Notes: a model not told the origin generated them from the sequence alone. A DNA stretch of 64,000 nt from an uncultured Prevotella sp. (GCA_900322175.1 ONYZ01000009.1:1-64000); one strand, 5' to 3'. Counted from the first letter of the stretch, positions 27,791 to 36,375 are shown. Program-made: numbers and translations.

Positions 27791-30604
27791 CTATTGGACG
27801 TATTTTTGCTCGAAATAGTCGAATTGAGCATAATTCTTCCTCTTTCTACCACTAATCTTTAAATCACCATTCGCTTCGTAACAGAACAATCCAACGCGGA
27901 TACCCTTCCAATAGCCGCCACGCATAGCAAAAGGAGAGCCTGCAGGAAAGTAATGCCTACCATCCAGACTATAATAAAATTGATGGCGATTTTGCTGGCA
28001 ATCATTAGTCACTTTGAGCCATACCTCAGTATAGCTACCCTTGCTGACAACATGGCGTCGGCCGGCAGACTCTATGAATACACCATCCTTACATAATCCC
28101 ACACCACAAAATAGTTTGCCAGAACAGAACAAACCTGCACAGCCAGAACCAGAAATTGCAACTTTTGTAACGCTCTCACTCTGATAACCTACCACTTTTT
28201 GCGTCAACATATTACGAACCGATTTCAAGCTGTCGGCAGGAAGAGCATGCAACGTCAACCAGCCTTTGCGCTCAGACAGATTCCAATGCGTATCTACAGG
28301 GTTATGGTTCCACTGCCATTGAAGTCCTAAAGGACCAGAGAAGTCGTCAGAGGTGTTTAAAAAAGCTGTTTTCACCGATGAAACAGGTTTCCTCCATGCT
28401 GCAACGGGCTCACCCACTCCATTCTTGTCATAATCCACGCCTATCTTCGGCCAATCAGCCTCCCATCGGGCAGGCTGCAAATGAACCACACGACCTAAAA
28501 CAGGAGTCTCCTGGAAATGATAGAACCACCAAGATCCATCAGGAGCATCGACTAAAGCCCCCTGATGAGGGCCATTCACACTCGTTGAACCCTGCTCTAG
28601 AACAATTCTACGCTCATAAGGACCGTAGATGTTACGCGAACGCAATACCGTTTGCCAACCAGTACCGACACCGCCCTCTGGGATAATCAGGTAATACCAA
28701 CCATTGCGCTTCATAAACTTAGTGCCCTCTGCTACAGGACCTTCATATACCGTTTTTCCTTCGTCAAACAACGTTTTACCATCAGGTGACATACGATGAA
28801 CAATAATAGGTCCTGCACCATGCTGACTACGTCCCAAATAAGCTTGTCCGTCGTCATCCCAGAAAGGACAAGGGTCTTCCCACTTAACCACACGCTTTAC
28901 CAAATGTAATGGAGCCCATGGACCAGCAGGATTGCTGGCGGTCGTCATATAGAGGCCTTCATCGGGCGTACAGAAATAAACGTAGTATAGCCCATTGTAA
29001 TAGCGAATACTGGGAGCCCACGAACCACCAGCATAATGCATATTTGAATCCCAGCCAGGCTCGTTGAAATGGCGATAAATCTGAGAGATATAACGCCAAT
29101 TAACCATATCCTCACTCTCCAAGACCTGCATACCAAGGAAATGGAAATCAGAAGCCACCATATAGAATTTATCACCTACACGAATAACATCCGGATCGGA
29201 GAAGTCTGCATTCAACACAGGATTGGAATAAGTACCATCCCCCTGATCGCCCCAACCTTCAGTATCTACATTAACAATCTCTGGACGGACGTCATTCTCA
29301 ATAGTCGAAACACTAATATTAGAGAAATTGACATTGCGGGCATGACGCACATAAAAACCCTTGGCAGGCAGATTACCCCACATGGTGGCCTCTGGATAGC
29401 AAGAGGCCTTCTCGTCAGCGATGGAATCGGCAATTTCTGACAATTGGGAAGCCTTTACACCACCCTTATGATGAAGTGAGATATTCGACAACCATAAATT
29501 ACGAACAGGATATCCTGGAAGTCCTGTAATAGAGCACCCCATCGAACCAGCATTGCGTATCTGAATATTATCAATATGCACACCATCAATACTACCTACC
29601 TGATCAATATGCTGGCCAGACATATAGCCACGGCCGCGATTACCCAAACGTACAAAGATGGGAGACTCTGTACCTTCAACGGTGAAATTGGAAATATTCA
29701 CATTTTCAAGTACACCGCCGTCTACAATTTCGAGTGATATTGCAGATGAACCAATCCATTGTCCAAAGAACTTCTCTCGTTGGTCATAACTTGGTTTTAC
29801 CACTATACCGCTGATATTGATGTTACGGAAGCCCCCATTGGTCTCAGTACCTAACTTTACCGCATTACAATGACTCGACACGACACAGTCGCTGATACGA
29901 ACATTTTCGCAAAGACGAGGCGAAGTACTCTTCAACGTTATACCGTCATCATCGCTATCAGCTATCATTCCTTTCACAACCACCTCATGACAGCCGTCAA
30001 TATCAAGAGCATCATTGTTATAATTATTTCGATTAAAAACCTTGATTCCATCGATACATAAACGGTCGCAAGCCAGATAATGCTGCATCCAGCATCCTGA
30101 GCTACGCATTGTGATGCCCCTCACAATGATATCCTGACTCTGAATGAATCGAATCAAATGCGGACGCGTTATTCCTTCATCATTCCACGATAGTTTCTTG
30201 AAAGCTCGTCCACGTCCGTCAATCGTACCATAGCCATCTATAGTGACATCATTCACCTTGTCGGCATAGAATAATTGGATGGTTGTTGTCTGAGTGCGAA
30301 GTGACAAATAGTCCGATTTCATCGGGATATAGTCAGCAAGTTGAGTACTGCCGTAAAGAGTTGCCCCCTGTTCAAGATACAAATGCACATGACTCTTTAA
30401 CTGTACAGTGCCTATCTTATATATACCTGCTGGCACTACTACTCGTCCGCCACCAGCAGCCGAACAGTCATCAATAGCCTGTTGAAGAGCATCAGTACTC
30501 AACATTGTAGTGTCGCTCTTGGCGCCGTAATCTACAATGTTATAATCAGCAGCCTGCATCGAACATGCAGACAAAAACAACAGAATAGTTACAATTACTT
30601 TCAT
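27791..30604 (-). CDS. GH28-GH43 fusion glycoside hydrolase, exported
   Basis: About 937 residues with signal peptide MKVIVTILLFLSACSMQA. Residues ~20-450 form a GH28-like right-handed beta-helix: YGAKSDTT opening, NNDALDIDGCHEVVV and DSDDDGITLKS with the paired catalytic Asp, SSHCNAVKLGTET. Residues ~458 to ~760 form a GH43 five-bladed propeller: base Asp in NADFSDPDVIRVG, pKa-modulating Asp in WEDPCPFW, acid Glu in AEGTKFMKR. The C-terminal ~170 residues look like the GH43-associated beta-sandwich. Suggested role is pectin side-chain breakdown with both activities on one chain. Met at 30604 is chosen because an upstream Met (30625) precedes the -7 motif. Confidence 0.9.
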   Translation of the reverse strand: MKVIVTILLFLSACSMQAADYNIVDYGAKSDTTMLSTDALQQAIDDCSAAGGGRVVVPAGIYKIGTVQLKSHVHLYLEQGATLYGSTQLADYIPMKSDYLSLRTQTTTIQLFYADKVNDVTIDGYGTIDGRGRAFKKLSWNDEGITRPHLIRFIQSQDIIVRGITMRSSGCWMQHYLACDRLCIDGIKVFNRNNYNNDALDIDGCHEVVVKGMIADSDDDGITLKSTSPRLCENVRISDCVVSSHCNAVKLGTETNGGFRNINISGIVVKPSYDQREKFFGQWIGSSAISLEIVDGGVLENVNISNFTVEGTESPIFVRLGNRGRGYMSGQHIDQVGSIDGVHIDNIQIRNAGSMGCSITGLPGYPVRNLWLSNISLHHKGGVKASQLSEIADSIADEKASCYPEATMWGNLPAKGFYVRHARNVNFSNISVSTIENDVRPEIVNVDTEGWGDQGDGTYSNPVLNADFSDPDVIRVGDKFYMVASDFHFLGMQVLESEDMVNWRYISQIYRHFNEPGWDSNMHYAGGSWAPSIRYYNGLYYVYFCTPDEGLYMTTASNPAGPWAPLHLVKRVVKWEDPCPFWDDDGQAYLGRSQHGAGPIIVHRMSPDGKTLFDEGKTVYEGPVAEGTKFMKRNGWYYLIIPEGGVGTGWQTVLRSRNIYGPYERRIVLEQGSTSVNGPHQGALVDAPDGSWWFYHFQETPVLGRVVHLQPARWEADWPKIGVDYDKNGVGEPVAAWRKPVSSVKTAFLNTSDDFSGPLGLQWQWNHNPVDTHWNLSERKGWLTLHALPADSLKSVRNMLTQKVVGYQSESVTKVAISGSGCAGLFCSGKLFCGVGLCKDGVFIESAGRRHVVSKGSYTEVWLKVTNDCQQNRHQFYYSLDGRHYFPAGSPFAMRGGYWKGIRVGLFCYEANGDLKISGRKRKNYAQFDYFEQKYVQ

Positions 30605-30612
30605 ATATGTTG

Positions 30613-30620
30613 CAAAGATA
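30613..30620 (-). promoter_or_regulatory. -7 motif for GH28-GH43 gene
   Basis: CAAAGATA on plus is TATCTTTG on minus. It is only 8 nt from the chosen start codon, which predicts a nearly leaderless message, or else the motif is fortuitous. Confidence 0.45.
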
Positions 30621-30662
30621 AACATTTCCGAGAAAAAAACAGCCTAAATCTGATTATTTTGC

Positions 30663-30670
30663 TAACTTTG
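30663..30670 (+). promoter_or_regulatory. -7 motif TAACTTTG for GH43 gene
   Basis: TAACTTTG 33 bp upstream of the GH43 start, divergent from the GH28-GH43 promoter. No clear -33 box. Confidence 0.55.
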
Positions 30671-30703
30671 CACAAAAATGAACAATAAACTATATACATT
30701 TTT

Positions 30704-32740
30704 ATGAAAAGACTATTTATGTTACCCCTTCTGTTGCTGGCTGCTTTAGCAGTTAATGCACAGAATCCTTATCTCCCGTTATGGGAGCATCTGCCTGATG
30801 GCGAACCTCGTGTGTTTGAGGATCCAGATCAGCCAGGCAAGTATCGTGCTTACATCATTGGTTCGCACGACGTTAACTATTCTGCCTACTGCGGTCCTGA
30901 CATCCGCATGTGGTCAGCACCAGTTGAGGACCTCACTAATTGGCGCGACGAGGGTCCAATCTTCTCTTGGTATATAGACGGACAGTGGGACACCATGTTC
31001 GCACCTGACCTTGTTGAGATTAAGGACAAGGCTACAGGCAAGAATACTTACTATCTTTACCCCCACTCTCGTGGATGGCAGCGTGTGCCAATGGTATGTA
31101 AGAGCGATCGTCCTGACGGTCCATTCACACCAGTCAACCTCACTGAGGACGGACGTCGTTGCCTGCCTGGCTCACTTATCGACTTCGATCCCTCTGTTTT
31201 CGTTGAGAACATTACTAACAAGAAGGATCCTGACTATGCTAAGGGATTCCGTGCATACGTATTCTATGGTTTCCAGCACTCTACTGCCTGCGAACTCGAC
31301 CAGAATACTATGTACTCAAAGCGCGAAGGCACAGAACTGATCGACCCATTCATTCCAGCCAGCAGTGCCGATGGCCGTTTGCTTGATAAGCCAGGCTCTG
31401 AGTACAAGGCTCTCTATCAAGGTCAGAACCCACTCAACTTCAACTTCTTCGAGGCTTCATCTATCCGTCAGGTTGGCAATAAATACGTGATGGTGTTCTC
31501 TGGATATAGCGGCAAAGAATACGGACTAGGCAATACCAATTCTGCCCTGCGCTATGCTTTTGGTGATTCTCCACTCGGCCCTTGGCGTTCAGGCGGTGTG
31601 CTCGTTGACTCTCGTGGTGTAGTACTCAATGAAGATGGTTCAAAACTGATTACCACCAATGCAGGTCACAATACCCACGGATCGCTTCAGGAGATCAATG
31701 GTCAGTGGTACGTATTCTACCACCGTCCTCCACGTGGATTTGGCTTTGCCCGTCAGGCTATGGTTGCCCCTGTTAAGATTACATGGGACAAAAAGCCTGT
31801 AGCCAAGGGAGGTGTAGTAAAGATTACTGGTTACGATCCATTCACAAAGAACAACGAATGGACTGCAGCAGCATCGGATGGCAACACATATACAGGCGCC
31901 GAGGTTACATCTGAGGGATTCCAGATTTTCGGATTGCCACCATATCAGTACTACTCAGCAGGTCTTACTTGCTTTATGGCAGGAGGCACCAACAGCAACG
32001 AGTGGATGCAGGACAACCATGACGTGTGGAACAATTCTATGGATCTTGATGGCATTACCAACAAAGGCATCGTAGGCTTCAAGTACTTCGGCTTTGGAGG
32101 TCTTGCTACAACCACAAAGGGTCTGCCCGCATTTGCTGGTATCCAGAAGGGCGACAAGGCCATGATTAACCTAAACCTTACTACAGGCGGACATGGAGCA
32201 TTCAAGATTCATGTGATGCTCGACGATCCATGGAAGGGTAAGGAGATTGCTACATTCAACATCCCTGCCGATGCTCCAAAAGCAGCGATGATGTATCAGG
32301 CTGCAGTGCCAGAGGTAGAAGGTCTTACTGGCAAGCATGCCATCTATCTAGTTGCCGATGGACCAGAAGTTAAGGCTCCAGAGCGTCCACGTTGGGGTGC
32401 TCCACGTGGTCCTCAGCGCCCACAGGGATTATTCAATCTTCACGGAATCGGATTCTCAAAGGCAGGCGAGAAGTTCAATGCCCCTGTGGTACCTCAGGTT
32501 ACCATCACCATCGATGGTCAACCACTGGTTATCCCACAGAGTCCTATCTTCTTTACCAACCTCAACGGCTATGCAGAGTGCAACCGCTATCAGGTTTATG
32601 GCAAACTCGACAAGAGCTCTACACTGAAAGCAACAGCCACAGATCCCGCTGTGAAGTTCGAGATAAGTCCTGTAGTAGAGGGCCGCGCAACAATAAAGGC
32701 CACCTACAATGGTAAAACAAAGATCTACTTGATCAATTAA
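30704..32740 (+). CDS. GH43-family glycosidase with C-terminal carbohydrate-binding region
   Basis: 678 residues, signal peptide ending LAVNAQ. The GH43 propeller covers about residues 25-370: GEPRVFEDPDQPGKYRAYIIG with the base Asp, MFAPDLVEI, FDPSVFVEN, and the acid Glu in FFEASSIRQVGNKYVM. Residues ~385-560 look like a CBM6-type beta-sandwich ending GKHAIYLVADG, with a further Ig-like tail. Probably removes arabinose, xylose or galactose side chains. Divergent from the GH28-GH43 gene, suggesting joint use on pectic glycans. Confidence 0.87.
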   Translation: MKRLFMLPLLLLAALAVNAQNPYLPLWEHLPDGEPRVFEDPDQPGKYRAYIIGSHDVNYSAYCGPDIRMWSAPVEDLTNWRDEGPIFSWYIDGQWDTMFAPDLVEIKDKATGKNTYYLYPHSRGWQRVPMVCKSDRPDGPFTPVNLTEDGRRCLPGSLIDFDPSVFVENITNKKDPDYAKGFRAYVFYGFQHSTACELDQNTMYSKREGTELIDPFIPASSADGRLLDKPGSEYKALYQGQNPLNFNFFEASSIRQVGNKYVMVFSGYSGKEYGLGNTNSALRYAFGDSPLGPWRSGGVLVDSRGVVLNEDGSKLITTNAGHNTHGSLQEINGQWYVFYHRPPRGFGFARQAMVAPVKITWDKKPVAKGGVVKITGYDPFTKNNEWTAAASDGNTYTGAEVTSEGFQIFGLPPYQYYSAGLTCFMAGGTNSNEWMQDNHDVWNNSMDLDGITNKGIVGFKYFGFGGLATTTKGLPAFAGIQKGDKAMINLNLTTGGHGAFKIHVMLDDPWKGKEIATFNIPADAPKAAMMYQAAVPEVEGLTGKHAIYLVADGPEVKAPERPRWGAPRGPQRPQGLFNLHGIGFSKAGEKFNAPVVPQVTITIDGQPLVIPQSPIFFTNLNGYAECNRYQVYGKLDKSSTLKATATDPAVKFEISPVVEGRATIKATYNGKTKIYLIN

Positions 32741-32767
32741 ATCATTCAAAAGATAAATAATTCTAAC

Positions 32768-32812
32768 GGTACACAAGTTTGTGGTCCACAAACTTGTGTA
32801 CCAATGTTTTTA
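32768..32812 (+). terminator. Terminator of GH43 gene
   Basis: Perfect 17-bp arms GGTACACAAGTTTGTGG (32768-32784) and CCACAAACTTGTGTACC (32786-32802) about a single central base, then AATGTTTTT. Confidence 0.75.
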
Positions 32813-32920
32813 CTCAATAAAGAGTTTATAGAAACATCTAATAAATGATCAGATTCTCCGTCCCCTTGATCCCCAGTTGAGTTAGTTTCAATATGTAACC
32901 AACTGATTTTTTTAATAAAG

Positions 32921-32952
32921 TTTGGAAGTTAAGGATTTATTTCCTATCTTTG
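32921..32952 (+). promoter_or_regulatory. Promoter of MNT/HEPN pair
   Basis: TTTG (32921-32924), 20 bp, TATCTTTG (32945-32952): perfect consensus. Start codon 23 nt downstream. Confidence 0.8.
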
Positions 32953-32975
32953 CCCACAGAAATAAAACGTCACTT

Positions 32976-33269
32976 ATGTTAGACAGAGCACAAACAATTG
33001 AAAAACTGAAGTCCACTCGTCAGTATCTCAGTGAACACTACGGAGTCAGTTCGATGCTTCTTTTTGGTTCCGTTGCCAGAAACGAACAAAAGGAAGGCAG
33101 CGATGTAGATGTGTGCGTAGAAATGAAACCCAACCTGTTTAAGCAGGCTGGTGTAAAAGTCTACTTGCAAGAGCTATTAGGTTGTTCTGTTGATGTAGTA
33201 CGTATGAGAGAAAGCATGAACCAATTGTTTAAACAGCAAATTCAAAAATATGGAGTTCGAGTCTACTGA
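32976..33269 (+). CDS. mntA: MNT-domain nucleotidyltransferase, antitoxin of a HEPN/MNT pair
   Basis: 97 residues. Minimal nucleotidyltransferase: MLLFGSVARNEQKEGSDVDVCVE carries the GS signature and the DxD metal pair. In characterised HepT/MntA pairs this enzyme adenylylates the HEPN toxin to silence it. ATG 32976 follows the promoter; an upstream in-frame start lies within the promoter. The gene overlaps the HEPN gene by 20 nt. Confidence 0.9.
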   Translation: MLDRAQTIEKLKSTRQYLSEHYGVSSMLLFGSVARNEQKEGSDVDVCVEMKPNLFKQAGVKVYLQELLGCSVDVVRMRESMNQLFKQQIQKYGVRVY

Positions 33270-33645
33270 TAATATTGCTATGGTCTACGAGACCCTCAAG
33301 AATATTGATACAGCCATAACAAGATTACAAGAACGTTCTTTAGAGATTCATTCTGTTAACGACTATCTGACATCTCCCTCTGGAATGGAGAAACTTGATG
33401 CAGCATGTATGGTTCTGATAGCACTCGGAGAAAGCGTAAAGACCCTAGATAAACTAACAGACAAAGAACTTCTTAAGACTTATCCTTCAATAGATTGGAA
33501 AGGCGTAATGGGGGTTAGAGATGTTATAGCCCATCACTATTTTGAAGTTGACCCAGATGCCGTCTTTGATATTATCAAGAACGATCTTGAGCCAATGAAG
33601 ATAGCCATTCAATTCTTTAAAGATCAACTATTTCAAGATAAATAA
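33250..33645 (+). CDS. hepT: HEPN-domain (DUF86) RNase toxin
   Basis: 131 residues, all-helical. Active-site motif RDVIAHHYF (RX4H plus the Tyr that MntA modifies in known systems) at about residues 97-105. Overlap with the MNT gene is typical for this toxin-antitoxin type. Cleaves RNA when unmodified, by family knowledge. Confidence 0.9.
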   Translation: MEFESTDNIAMVYETLKNIDTAITRLQERSLEIHSVNDYLTSPSGMEKLDAACMVLIALGESVKTLDKLTDKELLKTYPSIDWKGVMGVRDVIAHHYFEVDPDAVFDIIKNDLEPMKIAIQFFKDQLFQDK

Positions 33646-33682
33646 GATTAATCACAAAATCACCATATTGACAGGGACTTCT

Positions 33683-33730
33683 GAATCATGGGGTAGGAAA
33701 ATTTTATCACTTTCTCTTATCCCATGATTC
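33683..33730. repeat. 10-bp perfect inverted repeat spanning the start of the ATPase remnant
   Basis: GAATCATGGG (33683-33692) and CCCATGATTC (33721-33730), 28-nt spacer. The ATG of the following ORF lies inside the right arm. It may mark the edge of a deletion or insertion. Confidence 0.6.
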
Positions 33731-33960
33731 AAGGCCTGACATCATATCAGATAAATTTTATACGTGCCATCTGTAGTGGAGTATATTCTGATTTTGGAAA
33801 CAAGGCTGTACTAGAGGAGTACAATTGGGGCAGCAAGTCTAATATTTCACGCATCAAGGAGTCATTACTTGATAAAGAGCTTATAGAAACACATGCTGAT
33901 GGAGTATATCTCGAAGACCCCGTTTTCAAGATGTGGTTTAAGCTAGAGTATATGAAATAA
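33724..33960 (+). pseudogene. C-terminal remnant of an archaeal-type AAA ATPase
   Basis: 78 residues resembling the C-terminal winged-helix end of the pfam01637/DUF234 ATPase family common in Bacteroidetes: LTSYQINFIRAICSG, SNISRIKESLLDKELIE, VYLEDPVFKMWFKLEYMK. Full members are about 370-400 residues with a P-loop; nothing of that is found upstream, so this looks like a leftover 3' end. A stand-alone small DNA-binding protein is possible but less likely. Confidence 0.65.
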
Positions 33961-34000
33961 TAAAAATGCCTTATACTTCCCCTAGAATTCGAGGTGGTTA

Positions 34001-34023
34001 GAAAACTTCGGGTAGAAGTTTTC
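34001..34023. terminator. 9-bp perfect hairpin downstream of the ATPase remnant
   Basis: GAAAACTTC (34001-34009), loop GGGTA, GAAGTTTTC (34015-34023). A second small hairpin ATGGCGA-TT-TCGCCAT lies at about 34073-34088. No long T run follows, so terminator function is only possible. Confidence 0.4.
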
Positions 34024-34153
34024 CAACTTGCTGCAATGTAAGCATGATGCTGAGTAAACAAGGATTCTATTTATGGCGATTTCGCCATAATTATAAGGGC
34101 CAGAGAAAGCGATCACTCTCTCCGGCTCTGTTTCACGATGATGATTTTGACAA

Positions 34154-34294
34154 TTACCAGCCTTCATCTACTTCATCGTCCTCTATCAGTCTCTTGTTCA
34201 TACCGTGACCGTCCGTGCTTCCAGTCAGAATCTGGCACTTGTGCTGCAACTCTACTACCTTCACAGTAGGCTTCATATACTCTTTCTTTGTCAT
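34154..34294 (-). CDS. 46-aa peptide downstream of BspA-like gene
   Basis: ATG at 34294, stop TAA at 34154-34156. The peptide begins MTKKEY, continues MKPTVKVVELQHKCQILTGS, then a Gly/His/Asp segment and an acidic tail EDDEVDEGW. It lies 18 nt behind the BspA-like gene on the same strand. The opening (basic, YMKPTVKVVELQ, then a short hydrophobic stretch and LTGS) resembles tiny uncharacterised proteins I have seen annotated in Prevotella and Bacteroides. It has no signal peptide or membrane span. Function unknown; a secreted or processed peptide is one possibility. Confidence 0.65.
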   Translation of the reverse strand: MTKKEYMKPTVKVVELQHKCQILTGSTDGHGMNKRLIEDDEVDEGW

Positions 34295-34312
34295 AGTTGT
34301 GTTCTCTTTACT

Positions 34313-36058
34313 TTACTTGATGATTACCTTTTTACCATTCACGATGTATAAACCCTTTGTGGGCTGGGTGATGCGGCGGCCTTGCAGGTCGTATACATCA
34401 CCTTGTTCAACAGTGTTTACGCTCACGCCATCGATGCCCGTCATTTCGTCGAAGCCGAAGAAATCGCGGGCAAGGGCGCCACTGTACGTCAGATAGGCCT
34501 TGTTTGCACCGATGGTTCCATTGGCTTTCAGCTTGTAGAAGCCTGCGCCTGTCGCAGCCTTGTAGTTCAGTACGTAGGCATTGCCAGGGTTCGTAATGCT
34601 GGTCATCGTGCCCAATAGACTGTTGTCCGAGTAGTCATCGGCACTAGCCGAAGCGTTCGGAGTCATGGTAATGTTGGCTGACGAAGCTTTCAGCACTACG
34701 CCCTGATCCTTAGTTACGATGCCGTCAGTGATTTCACTCATCATGAGCGTCGTGCCAGTAAGGTTGACCTTGAATACCTTTGTTCCTGAGGAAGCCTTGT
34801 AGTGAGTTATATTGCTATAGAACGTAGCCCAGTATTCGCCTGCCTCTCCCTGATTAGCTGTCACGTCAACAAGATCTATTATATCATCAATTACATTAAA
34901 ACCTCCTTCGACATAAGGGTTATTCTCTATGAAAGAAGCTTTTGTTCCACGCAAAATATGCACATTTCCATACTTTTGTCCCACTGGATTTGACCCTGAA
35001 CTGAAATTCTTAATTTTCGTGCTGTGAATGTATATGTCCCAGTTATATCCAAACCATCCAAAAGCAAAAGAACCTATTTCTTCCACACTTTCTGGTATGT
35101 TAACTCTGCGGTAAGTATTGTCATCTCCGTCAGCTGGCATAAAAAGACTCATATAACCAATCTTTTCTACAGTGTTTGGGATGTCTAAAGATGTTATTTT
35201 ACTACAGCCTCCAAACGAGGTCGAACCTAATGATGTCAACACATGTTTCTTCTTTTCTATTCCTGTATAGTAATTGGGGCTACTGAAGTGGTCCATGCCA
35301 GCAGGACAGCAAATAAGTTCCAAAGAACGGACGCCATCTTTTTCCGTAAAACTATAGATGCATCCATCAATAAGAAGATTGCCTTGTGTTAATTCTTGAT
35401 TCGTATAACCGCCCCAACCGTCAATTGTTGTTAAGTTGTCGCAACGCATAAAAGGGTTGGTCCCAAAATGATAGAATAGTCCATTTAGATTAGCCGTAGT
35501 AAGTAAATCACAATTTGCAAATGCAGTATCTCCAATTCTACACAGATTACCCATCGGGACTGCAACAATCCGCTCAAAGGTTAAGTTAGTAATTTTTGTT
35601 TGGAAGAATGAACCATTACCCACATATTTACAACTAGACGGTATAGTCAAACTCCCCCCAATATCACTATTAGAGAAAGCATCATCACCAATATATTTTA
35701 CATCTTGAGGAAGACTCAGGGATGTTAAACCTTTACAGCTACTAAAGGCAGAGTTGTCTATCCGCTTAATCGTTGAAGGCAAAGAAATGTAATCCAATTG
35801 GCAACCAGAGAAGGCGTAATCACCAATAGCAATCACTGTATATTCATTACTCCATCCGTAAGAGACAACCTCTGGAATTTCAATATTTCCAGAGTAAGAA
35901 CTGGCACCTTCATACTCAGATGTGACCTCAACAGTTTTTTCTTCCTCAGAAAGAATGTTGAAATAAATACCACTGCTTTTAAAGTCGTAAGCATTTGCAG
36001 ACACGAAACAAAAAGCAGAAATGGTGGTAAATAAAAATTTAAGAACTTTTGTAACCAT
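34313..36058 (-). CDS. BspA-like leucine-rich-repeat surface protein with C-terminal sorting tail
   Basis: 581 residues. Signal peptide about residues 1-23 (FLFTTISAFCFVSANA). Residues ~70-390 carry LRR_5 repeats of the BspA type, for example IAIGDYAFSGCQLDYISLPSTIKRIDNSAF and YIGDDAFSNSDIGGSLTIPSSC. A beta-rich linker follows. The last ~30 residues, VYDLQGRRITQPTKG then LYIVNGKKVIIK, match the type A C-terminal signal used by type IX secretion or a related cell-surface sorting tail. Such proteins mediate adhesion. The 46-aa peptide gene follows, and unusual predicted structures lie upstream. Confidence 0.88.
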   Translation of the reverse strand: MVTKVLKFLFTTISAFCFVSANAYDFKSSGIYFNILSEEEKTVEVTSEYEGASSYSGNIEIPEVVSYGWSNEYTVIAIGDYAFSGCQLDYISLPSTIKRIDNSAFSSCKGLTSLSLPQDVKYIGDDAFSNSDIGGSLTIPSSCKYVGNGSFFQTKITNLTFERIVAVPMGNLCRIGDTAFANCDLLTTANLNGLFYHFGTNPFMRCDNLTTIDGWGGYTNQELTQGNLLIDGCIYSFTEKDGVRSLELICCPAGMDHFSSPNYYTGIEKKKHVLTSLGSTSFGGCSKITSLDIPNTVEKIGYMSLFMPADGDDNTYRRVNIPESVEEIGSFAFGWFGYNWDIYIHSTKIKNFSSGSNPVGQKYGNVHILRGTKASFIENNPYVEGGFNVIDDIIDLVDVTANQGEAGEYWATFYSNITHYKASSGTKVFKVNLTGTTLMMSEITDGIVTKDQGVVLKASSANITMTPNASASADDYSDNSLLGTMTSITNPGNAYVLNYKAATGAGFYKLKANGTIGANKAYLTYSGALARDFFGFDEMTGIDGVSVNTVEQGDVYDLQGRRITQPTKGLYIVNGKKVIIK

Positions 36059-36103
36059 AGTTATAATTGTTTTAAGTTAATATTAGTTGTTTTTTACAAT
36101 AGG

Positions 36104-36141
36104 CACGATAATACACCTGAACAAGGTGTGAGAAAATCGTG
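36104..36141 (-). other. Nested hairpin in the leader of the BspA-like gene
   Basis: Outer arms CACGAT (36104-36109)/ATCGTG (36136-36141), inner arms ACACCT (36113-36118)/AGGTGT (36124-36129). Ends 46 nt from the start codon, so it probably lies in the 5' untranslated region. Confidence 0.5.
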
Positions 36142-36216
36142 AAAAATCAGAAAGTCAACGCCATACTTGCTATAGTACAACATTAAGAATACTATTCATG
36201 TCTAAAGGGCCAAGTA

Positions 36217-36375
36217 GTTACCCAATAGAAAACGTGGACAATTTACTTCGTCTACGTAATCTGAGGTATTGGGGATAACCTATTTGCCTTAAACGAGTAA
36301 ATGCCCACGCCAACGGCGTGAACTATCTACTTCAGTTCTTGACAAATTCTTCTAATTCCCCAATTATCAGATTAC
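36217..36375 (-). other. Putative structured RNA element with alternative helices
   Basis: Three long pairings exist. B: 36233-36251 with 36293-36309 (17 bp, two bulges); its one imperfect pair is G-U if read on minus but A-C on plus, favouring a minus-strand RNA. A: 36256-36275 with 36357-36375 (9+7 bp). C: 36217-36227 with 36267-36279 (7+4 bp). A and B cross like a pseudoknot; A and C compete for the same bases. A further CACGCC-AAC-GGCGTG hairpin is near 36305-36320. Lies 160-320 nt upstream of the BspA-like gene. Confidence 0.4.
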
